This document shows, piece after piece, positions 1 to 9,035 of a stretch of DNA of 64,000 nucleotides (its first letter is position 1; every line of letters begins with the position of its first letter). Below the pieces are notes generated by a model, which had not been told where the DNA came from, did no database searches, and saw only the letters and a list, made by a program, of their open reading frames with translations. Made by a program: the position numbers and the translations under genes. This DNA is from Mesobacterium_A sp034670065 (GTDB lineage Bacteria; Pseudomonadota; Alphaproteobacteria; Rhodobacterales; Rhodobacteraceae), in NCBI GenBank assembly GCA_034670065.1, contig JAXMOG010000002.1, positions 744,001 through 808,000 on the forward strand, read 5' to 3'.

Positions 1-1105
1 GGCCTTTTCCGTCGCAGAAGTTGATGCGGAAATCGCCAAGGTCCCATCTGCCGAACGCGATGCATTGGAACTGGCGGCAGAGCGTATCCGCGCCTATCAC
101 GCGCGTCAGATGCCCGCCGATGACAGCTGGACAGATGACAGTGGCGCAACGCTTGGCTGGCGCTGGACGCCGGTTTCGGCGGCTGGGTTGTACGTGCCCG
201 GCGGTTTGGCCAGCTATCCGTCTTCTGTTCTGATGAACGCAATTCCGGCCAAGGTGGCTGGTGTGCCGCGTTTGGCCATCACCTGTCCAACGCCCGATGG
301 GGTGGTGAACCCGCTGGTTCTGCTTGCGGCACGGATTTCGGGTGTGGATGAGATCTATCGTATCGGTGGGGCGCAGGCGATTGCTGCGCTGGCCTATGGC
401 ACACAAACCGTTCCCCCCGTGGATATGATTACCGGGCCGGGCAATGCGTTTGTTGCAGCGGCCAAACGGCGGGTCTTTGGGAAGGTTGGGATCGACATGA
501 TTGCCGGCCCGTCAGAGATTCTGGTGATTGCGGACCGGGACAATGACCCAGATTGGATCGCCTTGGACCTGATGAGCCAAGCGGAACATGACGAAAGCGC
601 GCAATCTATCCTTATCACCGACGATGCGGCCTTCGGCCGGGCCGTTTGCGATGCGGTTGACCGCCAGTTGCAAGTGTTGGAGCGCAGTGCCATCGCTGGG
701 GCAAGCTGGCGTGATTTTGGTGCTGTGATTACGGTGCGGGACTTGGACGAAGCGGCAGGCCTGTCAGACCGTATCGCGCCCGAGCATTTGGAGCTTTGCG
801 TTGCTGACCCTGATGCGCTGGCCAACAAAGTGACCCATGCTGGTGCGATCTTCCTTGGCCAATGGACCCCGGAAGCCATAGGCGACTATGTCGGCGGCCC
901 AAACCACGTGCTTCCCACCGCGCGGTCGGCCCGATTCTCCTCCGGTCTTTCGGTTATGGACTTTCTGAAACGCACGACATTGTCCAAGATGTCGCCCGAC
1001 GCGTTGCGCGCCATTGGCCCGTCTGCCGAAGTGTTGGCCAAAAGCGAAAGCTTGCAAGCGCATGGGCTTTCGGTGACAGCGCGGCTAAAAAAGCTGAATT
1101 CCTGA
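1..1105 (+). CDS. hisD: Histidinol dehydrogenase, C-terminal part (start lies before the window)
   Basis: Catalyses the last two steps of histidine synthesis, oxidising L-histidinol to L-histidine with NAD in the cytoplasm. The reading frame is open from base 2, so the gene begins upstream; about 367 of the usual 430 or so residues are visible. Family blocks seen are YVPGGLASYPSS, GPGNAFVAAAKR, AGPSEILVIAD, SQAEHD and APEHLEL, which include the substrate and zinc-binding regions, then YVGGPNHVLPT near the C-terminus. A five-base-pair hairpin (1110-1123) follows the stop, too weak to call a terminator. The 282 bases to the next gene show nothing else. Confidence 0.97.
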   Translation, partial: AFSVAEVDAEIAKVPSAERDALELAAERIRAYHARQMPADDSWTDDSGATLGWRWTPVSAAGLYVPGGLASYPSSVLMNAIPAKVAGVPRLAITCPTPDGVVNPLVLLAARISGVDEIYRIGGAQAIAALAYGTQTVPPVDMITGPGNAFVAAAKRRVFGKVGIDMIAGPSEILVIADRDNDPDWIALDLMSQAEHDESAQSILITDDAAFGRAVCDAVDRQLQVLERSAIAGASWRDFGAVITVRDLDEAAGLSDRIAPEHLELCVADPDALANKVTHAGAIFLGQWTPEAIGDYVGGPNHVLPTARSARFSSGLSVMDFLKRTTLSKMSPDALRAIGPSAEVLAKSESLQAHGLSVTARLKKLNS

Positions 1106-1387
1106 TCAGAGCCGCATTCGGCTTTGCAGCGGCGAATTTTGCGGCCGTCTTAAGCGGCTGTTATGGAATAGAAACGTTGAGACCTGCACCGGCAAGCATG
1201 GTGGTTGCGGCATGGCTGCGATCCCACGCTGGTGGCAAAGGTTACGTTTGGTCAGTCGCGCTTTTTGTTGTCGGTACGGCCACGATCTGAAACAAATGCT
1301 GCACTGCAGCTAAACTGCGGCGGCGCATGAGTTGCGTCATCGCGGGTTGGCTGTTAATCGAGAGATAGCATTTGAAGGCCTACGCTC

Positions 1388-1867
1388 ATGACGCGCATCG
1401 CACATATCGAATTGGACGACGCGAACCTGCCGCCGCCCACGCCGGAAATCGAACAGGAACGCCGTGTGGCGATGTTTGACTTGATGGAAGAAAACTCTTT
1501 CATCTTGCCTGCTCGCGACGATCGCCCAGTTCCTGCTGGCCCCTATAATGTGGGCCTGTCGATACGTGACAAACGCCTTGTCTTTGACGTGACAACCGAA
1601 GGCCATGAAAAGGCGGCTGAGTTTCACTTGTCACTCAGCCCGTTCCGTCAAGTGGTGAAGGACTATTTCCAGATCTGCAAAAGCTATTTTGACGCTGTGA
1701 AAAACTTGCCGCCCAGCCAGATTGAAACCATTGATATGGCACGGCGTGGCATTCACAACGAGGGATCGCGGATTTTGCAAGAACGTCTGGAAGGCAAAGC
1801 CGAGGTCGATGACGACACGGCGCGCCGTCTGTTCACACTAGTTTGCGTTCTGCATTTCGGTAACTGA
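1388..1867 (+). CDS. UPF0262 family protein
   Basis: A 159-residue soluble protein of the UPF0262 family, which is largely restricted to Alphaproteobacteria and has no established function. It shows no signal peptide or membrane segment. A conserved-looking central part runs through SPFRQVVKDYFQICKSYFDA, followed by ARRGIHNEGSRIL. The gene sits downstream of hisD and only 3 bases before a phosphatase gene, an order I recall from many Rhodobacteraceae. The function of the pair is unknown; the phosphatase could act on the same unknown pathway. Confidence 0.9.
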   Translation: MTRIAHIELDDANLPPPTPEIEQERRVAMFDLMEENSFILPARDDRPVPAGPYNVGLSIRDKRLVFDVTTEGHEKAAEFHLSLSPFRQVVKDYFQICKSYFDAVKNLPPSQIETIDMARRGIHNEGSRILQERLEGKAEVDDDTARRLFTLVCVLHFGN

Positions 1868-1870
1868 CGC

Positions 1871-2320
1871 GTGCCGGGTTCCCTTCCGCAATCGGTGTTG
1901 TTTTGCTGCGATTACAACGCCGTCCGGTCGCCGATGGCCGAAGGGATCATGAAAAAGCTATATGGGTTTGACACCTATGTTCAGTCCGTTGGCGTGATGA
2001 ATGACCTGGAAATCGATGGTTTTGCCATCGCGGTCTGTAAAGAAATCGGAATTGAACTTTCGCGCCATCGCTCTCGTAGTTTCACTGAGTTGGAAGAAGA
2101 GGGCGAAACGCTATCCAGTTTCGACCTGATCGTTGCGCTGTCACCAGCCTCGCAACGCAGAGCGCTGGAACTGACCGGCAGTTATCATCTGACAGTCGAA
2201 TACTGGCCCATCATGGACCCAAGCGGATTGGGCGAAACGCGAGAGACAAAGCTAAACGCCTATCGTCAGACACGTGATCAGATTGTGGACCAGTTGCGGG
2301 GCAAGTGGGGAGCCAAGTAG
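1871..2320 (+). CDS. Low-molecular-weight protein tyrosine phosphatase family protein
   Basis: A cytoplasmic phosphatase of the LMW-PTP/arsenate reductase fold, 149 residues. The P-loop C-x5-R is intact at Cys13 to Arg19 (CDYNAVRSPMAEG), and the general-acid aspartate is present in the DP pair at Asp116. The second P-loop cysteine common in the family is a valine here, so the usual disulfide protection of the catalytic cysteine is missing. The start is a GTG 3 bases after the UPF0262 stop, implying translational coupling. Substrate is unknown; a tyrosine phosphatase role is more likely than arsenate reduction. Confidence 0.88.
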   Translation: MPGSLPQSVLFCCDYNAVRSPMAEGIMKKLYGFDTYVQSVGVMNDLEIDGFAIAVCKEIGIELSRHRSRSFTELEEEGETLSSFDLIVALSPASQRRALELTGSYHLTVEYWPIMDPSGLGETRETKLNAYRQTRDQIVDQLRGKWGAK

Positions 2321-2323
2321 CCC

Positions 2324-2905
2324 ATGCGGGTTGAGGTGCTGACTGGTGAAGCCTTGGACGCAGCGCTGGATGATGTGGCGCGTTTGCGGATCAGCGTTTT
2401 TCGGGATTGGCCTTACCTTTATGATGGCGATTTTGCTTACGAGCAGAGCTACTTGCAAACCTATCGGGACAGCCAAGACGCCGTTCTGATTGGGGCATTT
2501 GATGGCACAGCGTTGGTTGGCGCGGCGACGGGCACCCCAATGGAAGACCACGCCGAAGATTTTGCAGCCCCATTCGTGGCAACTGGAATAGAGCTAGGTT
2601 CGATATTCTATTGTGCGGAATCTGTGTTGCACCCGGCGTATCGCGGGCAGGGGATTGGGCACCGTTTCTTTGATTTGCGAGAGGCGCATGCCGCCAAACT
2701 GGGCTTTGCCTACAGCGCGTTTTGTGCGGTGGTCCGACCAGGCAATCATCCAAAACGGCCAAAGGATTATAAAAAGCTGGATCCGTTTTGGCGCAAGCGC
2801 GGCTATGCGCCTGTTCCCGGTGTGGTCGCGACGTTCAAATGGCGTGACGTGGGGGTGGATAGGGCTACGGATAAGCCGCTGCAATTTTGGATGCGGCGGC
2901 TGTAG
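2324..2905 (+). CDS. GNAT family N-acetyltransferase
   Basis: A 193-residue acyltransferase of the GNAT fold. The acetyl-CoA binding motif A is seen as RGQGIGHRFF, preceded by the strand SIFYCAESVLHPAY. The acceptor substrate cannot be told from sequence; small-molecule amines or protein amino groups are both possible. It begins 3 bases after the phosphatase stop and so ends the UPF0262-phosphatase-GNAT run. It converges on the amidohydrolase gene, with 33 bases between the stops. Confidence 0.87.
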   Translation: MRVEVLTGEALDAALDDVARLRISVFRDWPYLYDGDFAYEQSYLQTYRDSQDAVLIGAFDGTALVGAATGTPMEDHAEDFAAPFVATGIELGSIFYCAESVLHPAYRGQGIGHRFFDLREAHAAKLGFAYSAFCAVVRPGNHPKRPKDYKKLDPFWRKRGYAPVPGVVATFKWRDVGVDRATDKPLQFWMRRL

Positions 2906-2938
2906 TCCGGCAGTGTTCCAAAAATCGAGGCGTAATCC

Positions 2939-3790
2939 CTATGCCTGTGGCACGCCATAAAACGCAGCAGCGGTGCCGCCATAAATTGCTGCACGGTCTT
3001 GGTCTGATACGCGGGTGAGAAGGGCATCAGAGGTTTCACGCCAACGATCATAGCTGCCAGCCAGATTCAGTACGGGCCAATCGCTGCCCCACATCACGCG
3101 CTCAGCGCCAAATTCAGTAAGCACATGGTCGACAACAGGCTGCAAGGTGCGCGCTGTCCACTCCGGACCTGCTTCATTGGCAAGGCCGGACATTTTGCAA
3201 AACACATTCGGCAACAGCGCAAGTTTCGCTATGTCTTCGCGCCATATGTCGCCCGCATCCGCACCGCCCGCGATTTCGGGTTTGGCGCAATGATCAATCA
3301 CAATGGGTAGAGAGGGAAACTGCGCGGCGACCTTGGCCAAAACCGGCAGGTGCCGTGGAACGACCAATGCATCAAATCGAAGACCACGTGCCGCCAGCTC
3401 TGCAAGGTTGGCCAGAACCGTTGGACGTATGATCCAGTCAGTGTCGCTGATATCCTGCAACATCGGGCGCACACCTTTGAAAACCGGGTGCTGCATAAGA
3501 TGATCTAACATGGCGGGTGCATCCGCATTGTCCAGATCGACCCAGCCAACAACGCCTTTGATAAAGCTATTCTGACGCGCCAAACCCAGTAGAAACTCGG
3601 TTTCGGCAACGGTTGCCGCCGCCTGAACCACAATCGTGCCTGTGATGCCATGGCGCTGGATCAGCGGCGCAATGTCTAAGGGCAGGGTATCATGGCGAAT
3701 GTCAGCAACGTCATCCGTCATCCAATCATAATCACCACGCGCAATTTGCCAAAAATGCTGATGCGCATCGATCTTTGGTATCATTGGCAT
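2939..3790 (-). CDS. Amidohydrolase family protein (L-fuconolactonase/COG3618 type)
   Basis: A 283-residue TIM-barrel metal-dependent hydrolase of the amidohydrolase-2 group that includes sugar lactonases and 2-pyrone-4,6-dicarboxylate hydrolase. Seen are the N-terminal metal motif DAHQHFW, GVVGWVDL, the histidine strand VIDHCAKP and the catalytic aspartate in MWGSDWPVLN near the C-terminus. Lactone hydrolysis in sugar breakdown is the most likely role, but no sugar dehydrogenase or transporter lies next to it, so the substrate is open. The desaturase gene lies 190 bases upstream on the same strand. Confidence 0.9.
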   Translation of the reverse strand: MPMIPKIDAHQHFWQIARGDYDWMTDDVADIRHDTLPLDIAPLIQRHGITGTIVVQAAATVAETEFLLGLARQNSFIKGVVGWVDLDNADAPAMLDHLMQHPVFKGVRPMLQDISDTDWIIRPTVLANLAELAARGLRFDALVVPRHLPVLAKVAAQFPSLPIVIDHCAKPEIAGGADAGDIWREDIAKLALLPNVFCKMSGLANEAGPEWTARTLQPVVDHVLTEFGAERVMWGSDWPVLNLAGSYDRWRETSDALLTRVSDQDRAAIYGGTAAAFYGVPQA

Positions 3791-3980
3791 CTCTGGTTCC
3801 TCCCCAAACGGCCATGCGACAGGTTCTTAGGTGAAAACCAGTATTACGCATAGCGTGTGCCGAAAGAAGGCAGGTCCGAACACAGCATCCAAAGAGGGGA
3901 CCGATACGTCGATTAGACGTTTGATATCGGCCAAAGCCCACAACGCGGGCCAGGGCCAAAGTTTACGTCACTGCGATGAC

Positions 3981-5015
3981 TTATGGATAGGAAGCGCGCG
4001 CTTGTGCAAAGGACAGCAGCCGGCGGGTCTTCTCATCCCACAAGTGCAGCCGCGCATTGATCAAGCTTTCGCGAACTGTCATCCGATTGCCTTGGGCCAG
4101 TTCCACGTGATCGCGCAGAACCTCTGGCAAACGATAGAACGGTACTCGGCTATACAGGTGATGGACGTGATGAATGCCGATATTGGCGCTCATCCACTGA
4201 AGGATCGGAGGCAAAACATAGTGAGAGCTGCCCTGAAGTGCGGCGTCATGCATTTGCCAATCTTCCTCGGTGTCCCAGTGTGTCGCTTCGAATTGGTGCT
4301 GCACGTAAAACAACCACATCCCTGCTGTCGCCGCGATCAACGTCGTGGGCAGGAAGATCAACAGGATTGGCGCCCAACCGCCGAAATAATAAAGGACCAG
4401 CAATCCGATCAGGATAGAGACGTTCGTGCCCATGGCGCTGATCCAGCAACGGGTGCTGCCCATCAGGCCGATGGGTAGTCGGCTTTGCAGGAAGAAGATG
4501 TAAGCAGGGCCAATACCGAACAAAACGAACGGGTTCCGATACAACCGATACATCAGGCGATTGAAGGTCGACATTTCCTTGTACTCAGTCACCGTCAGCG
4601 TGTGGATATCACCAACGCCACGTTGGCTGAGATTGCCGGATGAGCTGTGGTGAATAGAGTGCGTGCGGCGCCAGACATCATACGGCGTCAACGTCAGCAC
4701 ACCAAGTATACGGCCCAGCCAATCACTGGCAGATCGGTTGTTCAGAAACGCCCCATGCCCGCAATCATGCTGAATGCAGAAAAGACGCAACAGGAAACCA
4801 GCGTTCAAAACGGAAATCGCGAAAGTCAGCCAGTAGCTGAACCCCATGGACCACCACGCCAGACCCCACAAGCCAAAAAAGGGGATCATAGTGACAGCAA
4901 GTTCATACAAACTGCGCGGCAAGCTGGGGTCGCGATATTTCGCAAGGACTTTGACCCATTCCCTCGACGTTCGTGTTTCAGTGTGATGCCGAGGAGCTTC
5001 CGATTGATCGAACAT
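3981..5015 (-). CDS. Membrane fatty acid desaturase
   Basis: A 344-residue integral membrane di-iron desaturase. The three histidine boxes are HDCGH, HSIHH and HHVHH, the pattern of acyl-lipid and acyl-CoA desaturases. Several hydrophobic stretches precede box 1 and lie between boxes 2 and 3. It introduces double bonds into acyl chains of membrane lipids, and in marine alphaproteobacteria is a plausible membrane-fluidity enzyme. The position of the double bond cannot be read from sequence; a carotenoid or beta-carotene ketolase-like activity is less likely. The 208 bases upstream, before the DedA stop, must hold its promoter. Confidence 0.92.
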   Translation of the reverse strand: MFDQSEAPRHHTETRTSREWVKVLAKYRDPSLPRSLYELAVTMIPFFGLWGLAWWSMGFSYWLTFAISVLNAGFLLRLFCIQHDCGHGAFLNNRSASDWLGRILGVLTLTPYDVWRRTHSIHHSSSGNLSQRGVGDIHTLTVTEYKEMSTFNRLMYRLYRNPFVLFGIGPAYIFFLQSRLPIGLMGSTRCWISAMGTNVSILIGLLVLYYFGGWAPILLIFLPTTLIAATAGMWLFYVQHQFEATHWDTEEDWQMHDAALQGSSHYVLPPILQWMSANIGIHHVHHLYSRVPFYRLPEVLRDHVELAQGNRMTVRESLINARLHLWDEKTRRLLSFAQARASYP

Positions 5016-5223
5016 GAGCCTGCTTTTTTATCTAAGTTGGTTGACCTCATATACGAAGTGGGGGGTTTCGCAAATGTCACTTGGAGAAAACATTCCCCTA
5101 AACTGATTTGTTTAAAAAAATGTGGCACTTAGGCAAGTTTTGAGGGCGCAATCCGCCTAATCGGATGTTTTGAGGCGATAGTCTTTGGCGAACTTTGGCT
5201 TATGACAGGGCATTTTGCCCGAT

Positions 5224-5838
5224 TCACTGTTTCGCGCTCTGGTGCAGTTTGCGTTTTTTACGAGAGCGCAGCATCGCCCGTCCTAAGAATGCCGTCAGCG
5301 CCAAACCTGCCAGCAGACCAGCAAAGTTGGCCGCAATATCTGCAACGGCGGTGATCTGACCGGAAAACGCGAACCCCAGGCTGACATAGACAGCGACCCA
5401 AACCGCCTCTCCGCTGAAACTGCCAACGGTAAAATGCGGCCAGGCCATCCGCCCAGCACCGCCCAAGAAGTTTACATAAGGGCCCAGTGGACTGAACAGC
5501 CATCGCGACAGAAATACCGCCATGAACCCGCGTTGATCCAAAAGGTTTTGCGCTTGGGTCAGCAGTTTTGCTGTTGTGCTGCGATGCCCCAACCCGCGCC
5601 GCAGCAATCCACCGCCCCAGGCCCCGAACCGGTATCCGGTTTGATCGCCCAAAACCGCGCCGCCCCAGGCACCCGCCACCACTGACCAAAGCGTAAGGTC
5701 GTTACTGGCAACAAAAGCGCCACCGGCCAACATGATCAATGAGGACGGAACCGGTACGGCCAGGCACGACAAAAAGGTTGTCAGCGCGATTGCCCAAACG
5801 CCGTAGACCGGCACCAGCTCAAGAAAGGTGTCCGTCAT
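5224..5838 (-). CDS. DedA family (VTT domain) membrane protein
   Basis: A 204-residue inner-membrane protein of the DedA/SNARE-associated family, thought to be involved in lipid flipping and membrane homeostasis. The family signature is visible as VPVPSSLIMLAGGAFV and GDQTGYRFGAWGG, followed by FLSRWLFSPLGPYVNFLGGA, which carries the conserved arginine and proline. A basic tail (RSRKKRKLHQ) ends the protein. Its ATG overlaps the stop of the upstream small membrane protein gene (ATGA), so the two are translated together. Confidence 0.92.
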   Translation of the reverse strand: MTDTFLELVPVYGVWAIALTTFLSCLAVPVPSSLIMLAGGAFVASNDLTLWSVVAGAWGGAVLGDQTGYRFGAWGGGLLRRGLGHRSTTAKLLTQAQNLLDQRGFMAVFLSRWLFSPLGPYVNFLGGAGRMAWPHFTVGSFSGEAVWVAVYVSLGFAFSGQITAVADIAANFAGLLAGLALTAFLGRAMLRSRKKRKLHQSAKQ

Positions 5839-6176
5839 TTAGAGAGTTCGAATTCTTGAATTGCCTGCTCCAACATCAGGATCAGGACTTCCGGGTCCAC
5901 GCCCCGCTCATCGGCCAGTTCGTGCAGTGTTATGCGGCCGCCGGGTTTTTTGGGCATGTCCAAACCCAAAGTGTCAGCAACAATTTCAGGCGGGATATGC
6001 CAAGCATGCGCCACAAACTTGGGGGTCATCCATGGTTCGATGGCCGTTGGCGGTTCATCGTGATGCGGTGGCTGGAAGAACATGAAAAGCACCAAGCGCA
6101 CTGCGAAAAACAAAGTTAACGCAACGGTGATTATGAACGCGATCGTCAGTGGGCGGTTTCGGCGGGTCATTGGCAT
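5835..6176 (-). CDS. Small single-pass membrane protein of unknown function
   Basis: Not recognised as a named family. The product has one transmembrane helix close to the N-terminus after a basic RRNRP segment, so the remaining 75 or so residues probably face the periplasm. That part holds AWHIPPEIVADTLGL and ITLHELADERGVDPEVLILML, a helical repeat-like arrangement. I start it at the ATG at 6176; a TTG at 6218 is possible but lacks a good ribosome site. It is coupled to the DedA gene by ATGA and is divergent from the nitrilase gene. Confidence 0.72.
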   Translation of the reverse strand: MPMTRRNRPLTIAFIITVALTLFFAVRLVLFMFFQPPHHDEPPTAIEPWMTPKFVAHAWHIPPEIVADTLGLDMPKKPGGRITLHELADERGVDPEVLILMLEQAIQEFELSK

Positions 6177-6243
6177 GGGCACAACATAGGCACTGTCCGC
6201 AGCTTCGGCTATATTCAAATCAAATCATTCAAAGCAGGTGAAA

Positions 6244-7128
6244 ATGAAGATCGCGACAGCCGCTTATCCCATGGCGTTCTTGGAAAATTGGGACGCTTAT
6301 GCGCAGAAAATCGCGCATTGGGTGGCCCAAGCAGCGGAAAAGGGCGCTGATTTGTTGGTGTTTCCGGAATATGGCGCCATGGAATTGGCCACGTTAAGTG
6401 GGGCTGAAATTGCCAATGACCTTGAACGGTCTCTTCATGCTGTGTCCGACTTGGTTCCACAGGTCGATGCATTGCATGCAACATTGGCCGCGCGCCATGG
6501 CGTGCATATTCTTGCTGCTTCGGCACCGGTGTTTGACGATGCTCTTGGGGAACGACCTGTGAACCGGGCGCGGTTGTTTGGCCCCAACGGTGGGGTTGGC
6601 GTTCAGGACAAACAGATCATGACCCGATTTGAACGTGAAGAATGGGGCGTGGCAGGCGGTGGCCCCTTGCGCTTGTTTGACACACCGCTTGGGAAAATTG
6701 GTATTCTGACCTGTTATGATAGTGAATTTCCGTTGCTGGGGAGGGCCTTAGCTGACGCGGATTTAATTTTGGTTCCTTCCTGCACCGAAGCCCGCAGCGG
6801 GTATAGCCGCGTTCGGATTGGGGCGATGGCCCGCGCGTTGGAACAGCAATGCATCACTGTCATGGCCAGCACGGTGGGGGCCTGTGCATGGTCGCCAGCG
6901 GTTGATGCAAATGTCGGAATGGGCGGCGTATTTTGCCCCCCGGATATTGGTTTCCCTGACACGGGCGTGTTGGCCGAAGGTGTGCTGAATCAACCCGGCT
7001 GGACCTATGCCGACGTCGATCTGAATGCCTTGCGACATGTGCGAAAAGAGGGCGTGGTGTTGAACCGTGCGCATTGGCAAGATCAGATCGGACGTGACAA
7101 CCCTGTCGCTATTACGTCGCTACGCTGA
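6244..7128 (+). CDS. Carbon-nitrogen hydrolase (nitrilase superfamily amidase)
   Basis: A 294-residue cytoplasmic thiol hydrolase acting on non-peptide C-N bonds. The catalytic triad is complete: Glu42 in FPEYGAME, Lys123 in QDKQIMTRFE and Cys157 in LTCYDSEFP. Amides are likelier substrates than nitriles, judging by the overall likeness to the omega-amidase and NIT branches. I use the ATG at 6244, two codons after a GTG that overlaps the purine-rich ribosome site. It is the first gene of a plus-strand run leading to infA but is separated from it by 84 bases. Confidence 0.9.
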   Translation: MKIATAAYPMAFLENWDAYAQKIAHWVAQAAEKGADLLVFPEYGAMELATLSGAEIANDLERSLHAVSDLVPQVDALHATLAARHGVHILAASAPVFDDALGERPVNRARLFGPNGGVGVQDKQIMTRFEREEWGVAGGGPLRLFDTPLGKIGILTCYDSEFPLLGRALADADLILVPSCTEARSGYSRVRIGAMARALEQQCITVMASTVGACAWSPAVDANVGMGGVFCPPDIGFPDTGVLAEGVLNQPGWTYADVDLNALRHVRKEGVVLNRAHWQDQIGRDNPVAITSLR

Positions 7129-7212
7129 TTTCGGCCTTGAAAATTGGGGAAAACGGCATCATTTAGTGGCACGCCCTGAAATATGCATGGGGCGGCAATT
7201 AAAGGAGAGACC

Positions 7213-7431
7213 ATGGCCAAGGAAGAATTGCTCGAATTTCCCGGTGTCGTTAAGGAACTCCTGCCAAATGCGACGTTCCGGGTCGAGCTTGAAAACGGCC
7301 ATGAGATCATCGCACATACGGCAGGTAAGATGCGTAAAAACCGCATCCGTGTTCTGGCTGGCGACAAAGTACAGGTGGAAATGACCCCGTATGATCTGAC
7401 CAAAGGTCGGATCAACTATCGTTTCCGGTAA
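7213..7431 (+). CDS. infA: Translation initiation factor IF-1
   Basis: A 72-residue single-OB-fold protein that binds the ribosomal A site during initiation. The sequence shows the family hallmarks LPNATFRVELENGHEI, HTAGKMRKNRIRVLAGD and PYDLTKGRINYRFR. The ATG at 7213 is preceded by a strong AAAGGAGA ribosome site, which decides the start against an upstream in-frame codon. It leads the tight infA-maf-RNase E/G-yacG run typical of the order. Confidence 0.98.
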   Translation: MAKEELLEFPGVVKELLPNATFRVELENGHEIIAHTAGKMRKNRIRVLAGDKVQVEMTPYDLTKGRINYRFR

Positions 7432-7434
7432 GCC

Positions 7435-8013
7435 TTGCAGCTGATTCTGGGATCCGGCAGCCCGCGGCGGCGCGAGCTGCTGGCGCAGCTTGGGGTGACT
7501 GCTGATGATATTCGCCCCCCCGATATTAACGAAGATCCGCATTCCGGTGAACTGCCGCGTCCCTATTGCGCGCGAATGGCGCGTGAAAAGGCCGCCGCCG
7601 TTAAGGCGGATGATGATGATGTCGTTCTGTCAGCCGACACCACGGTTGCTTTGGGCCGTCGTATTCTGGGTAAACCCAGAGACGCGGGGCAGGCGGCTGA
7701 GTTCTTGTTGGCGATGTCCGGGCGACGTCATCGCGTGATCACCGCCATTGCCGTGCGTCGCGGCGCGCAGTTGTGGGAACGGGATGTCGTTACCCAGGTG
7801 AAGATGAAATCATTGTCTGATGTGGAACTGAACGCTTACCTCGCCACCAATGATTGGCAGGGAAAAGCGGGCGGTTATGGTATTCAGGGGCCAGCCGGGG
7901 CGTTCATTCCGTGGATTTCCGGCAGCTTTACCGCCGTTGTCGGCTTGCCGCTGGCGGAAACCGCCAATCTGTTACAGGCAGCGGGCTATCCGCTGTACCA
8001 GGAGATGTCATGA
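7435..8013 (+). CDS. maf: Maf family nucleoside triphosphate pyrophosphatase
   Basis: A 192-residue cytoplasmic pyrophosphatase that hydrolyses non-canonical or specific nucleoside triphosphates and is linked to septum formation. Seen are the N-terminal GSGSPRRRELL, the DTTVALG block with its metal-binding aspartate, and the substrate region YGIQGPAGAFI. The start is a TTG 3 bases after the infA stop; no ATG fits the conserved N-terminus. The stop overlaps the ATG of the RNase gene. Confidence 0.95.
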   Translation: MQLILGSGSPRRRELLAQLGVTADDIRPPDINEDPHSGELPRPYCARMAREKAAAVKADDDDVVLSADTTVALGRRILGKPRDAGQAAEFLLAMSGRRHRVITAIAVRRGAQLWERDVVTQVKMKSLSDVELNAYLATNDWQGKAGGYGIQGPAGAFIPWISGSFTAVVGLPLAETANLLQAAGYPLYQEMS

Positions 8014-9035
8014 AGGGCACAACCATCGCATTGGACCATCTGGATGGGGTCGAAGCGGCAGCCTTGATCGTGGATGGAACTTTGTTCGATCTTCTGGTTG
8101 AAGACGACGCACCGCGCCCAGGAACGATTTTCCGCGCCATCGCCGAGCGACCTATGAAGGGGCAGGGCGGGTTGTTTTTGCGCACGCCGGAAGAAACGGT
8201 TTTTCTGCGCCAGGTCAAAGGCATTTCGCCGGGCCAGGCACTGTTGGTTCAGGTGACGGGGCATGCCGAACCGGGCAAAGCGTTGCCTGTAACGCAGAAG
8301 GTTCTGTTCAAAAGCCGATATGCAATTGTTACGCCCGATGCGCCGGGGCTGAATGTTTCGCGTAGTATCAAAGAAGATGAAGAGCGCGACCGCATTTTGG
8401 AAATTGCCCACGACCTGATGGGTAACTCGAATATGGGGCTGATCCTGCGCAGCGCCTGCGAAGGCGCGGATGAAGATGCGCTGACTGAAGATATTGTGGC
8501 AATGCGGGATCTGGCCGAGCAAGTGCTGACCGATGCCGAAGGCCGCGAGGCTGAACTGCTGGTCGAAGGGGATGGCCCGCATTTGCTGGCATGGCGTGAA
8601 TGGTCTGCACCGGCCGACGTGGACAGCGCAGAAGGCAGTTTTGAGACCCATGGTGTTCTGGACGCGATTGAAGCGTTGAATAGCCCCGCAGTGCATTTGG
8701 GCAGCGGGGCGTCTTTCTGGGTGGAAGCGACCCGCGCCATGATTGCCGTGGATGTGAATACGGGCGGCGACACGTCTCCGGCTGCTGGGCTGAAGGCCAA
8801 TTTGGCCACGGCAAGGGATTTGCCGCGCCAATTGCGGCTGCGTGGTCTGGGCGGCCAGGTGGTGATTGATTTTGCGCCGATGCCCAAGAAAGACCGCCGC
8901 GTGGTGGAATCGGTTCTGCGGTCGGCCTTTAAAGCTGATCCAGTGGATAGCACGTTGGTTGGCTGGACCGCATTGGGCCATTATGAGCTGCATCGCAAGC
9001 GTGACCGTGTGCCCTTGGCCGAGGTGCTGAAGTGA
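8010..9035 (+). CDS. Ribonuclease E/G family protein (short form)
   Basis: A 341-residue endoribonuclease-type protein of the RNase E/G family, well short of the 490 or so residues of RNase G. The recognisable part is the catalytic core, with VDVNTGGDTSPAAGLKANL carrying the metal-binding aspartate and the RQLRLRGLGGQVVIDF strand. There is no extended C-terminal scaffold and the S1-like N-terminus is much reduced. It starts at the ATG overlapping the maf stop and its last codons overlap the GTG of yacG. A full-length RNase E would be expected elsewhere, so this one may have a specialised role. Confidence 0.9.
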   Translation: MKGTTIALDHLDGVEAAALIVDGTLFDLLVEDDAPRPGTIFRAIAERPMKGQGGLFLRTPEETVFLRQVKGISPGQALLVQVTGHAEPGKALPVTQKVLFKSRYAIVTPDAPGLNVSRSIKEDEERDRILEIAHDLMGNSNMGLILRSACEGADEDALTEDIVAMRDLAEQVLTDAEGREAELLVEGDGPHLLAWREWSAPADVDSAEGSFETHGVLDAIEALNSPAVHLGSGASFWVEATRAMIAVDVNTGGDTSPAAGLKANLATARDLPRQLRLRGLGGQVVIDFAPMPKKDRRVVESVLRSAFKADPVDSTLVGWTALGHYELHRKRDRVPLAEVLK

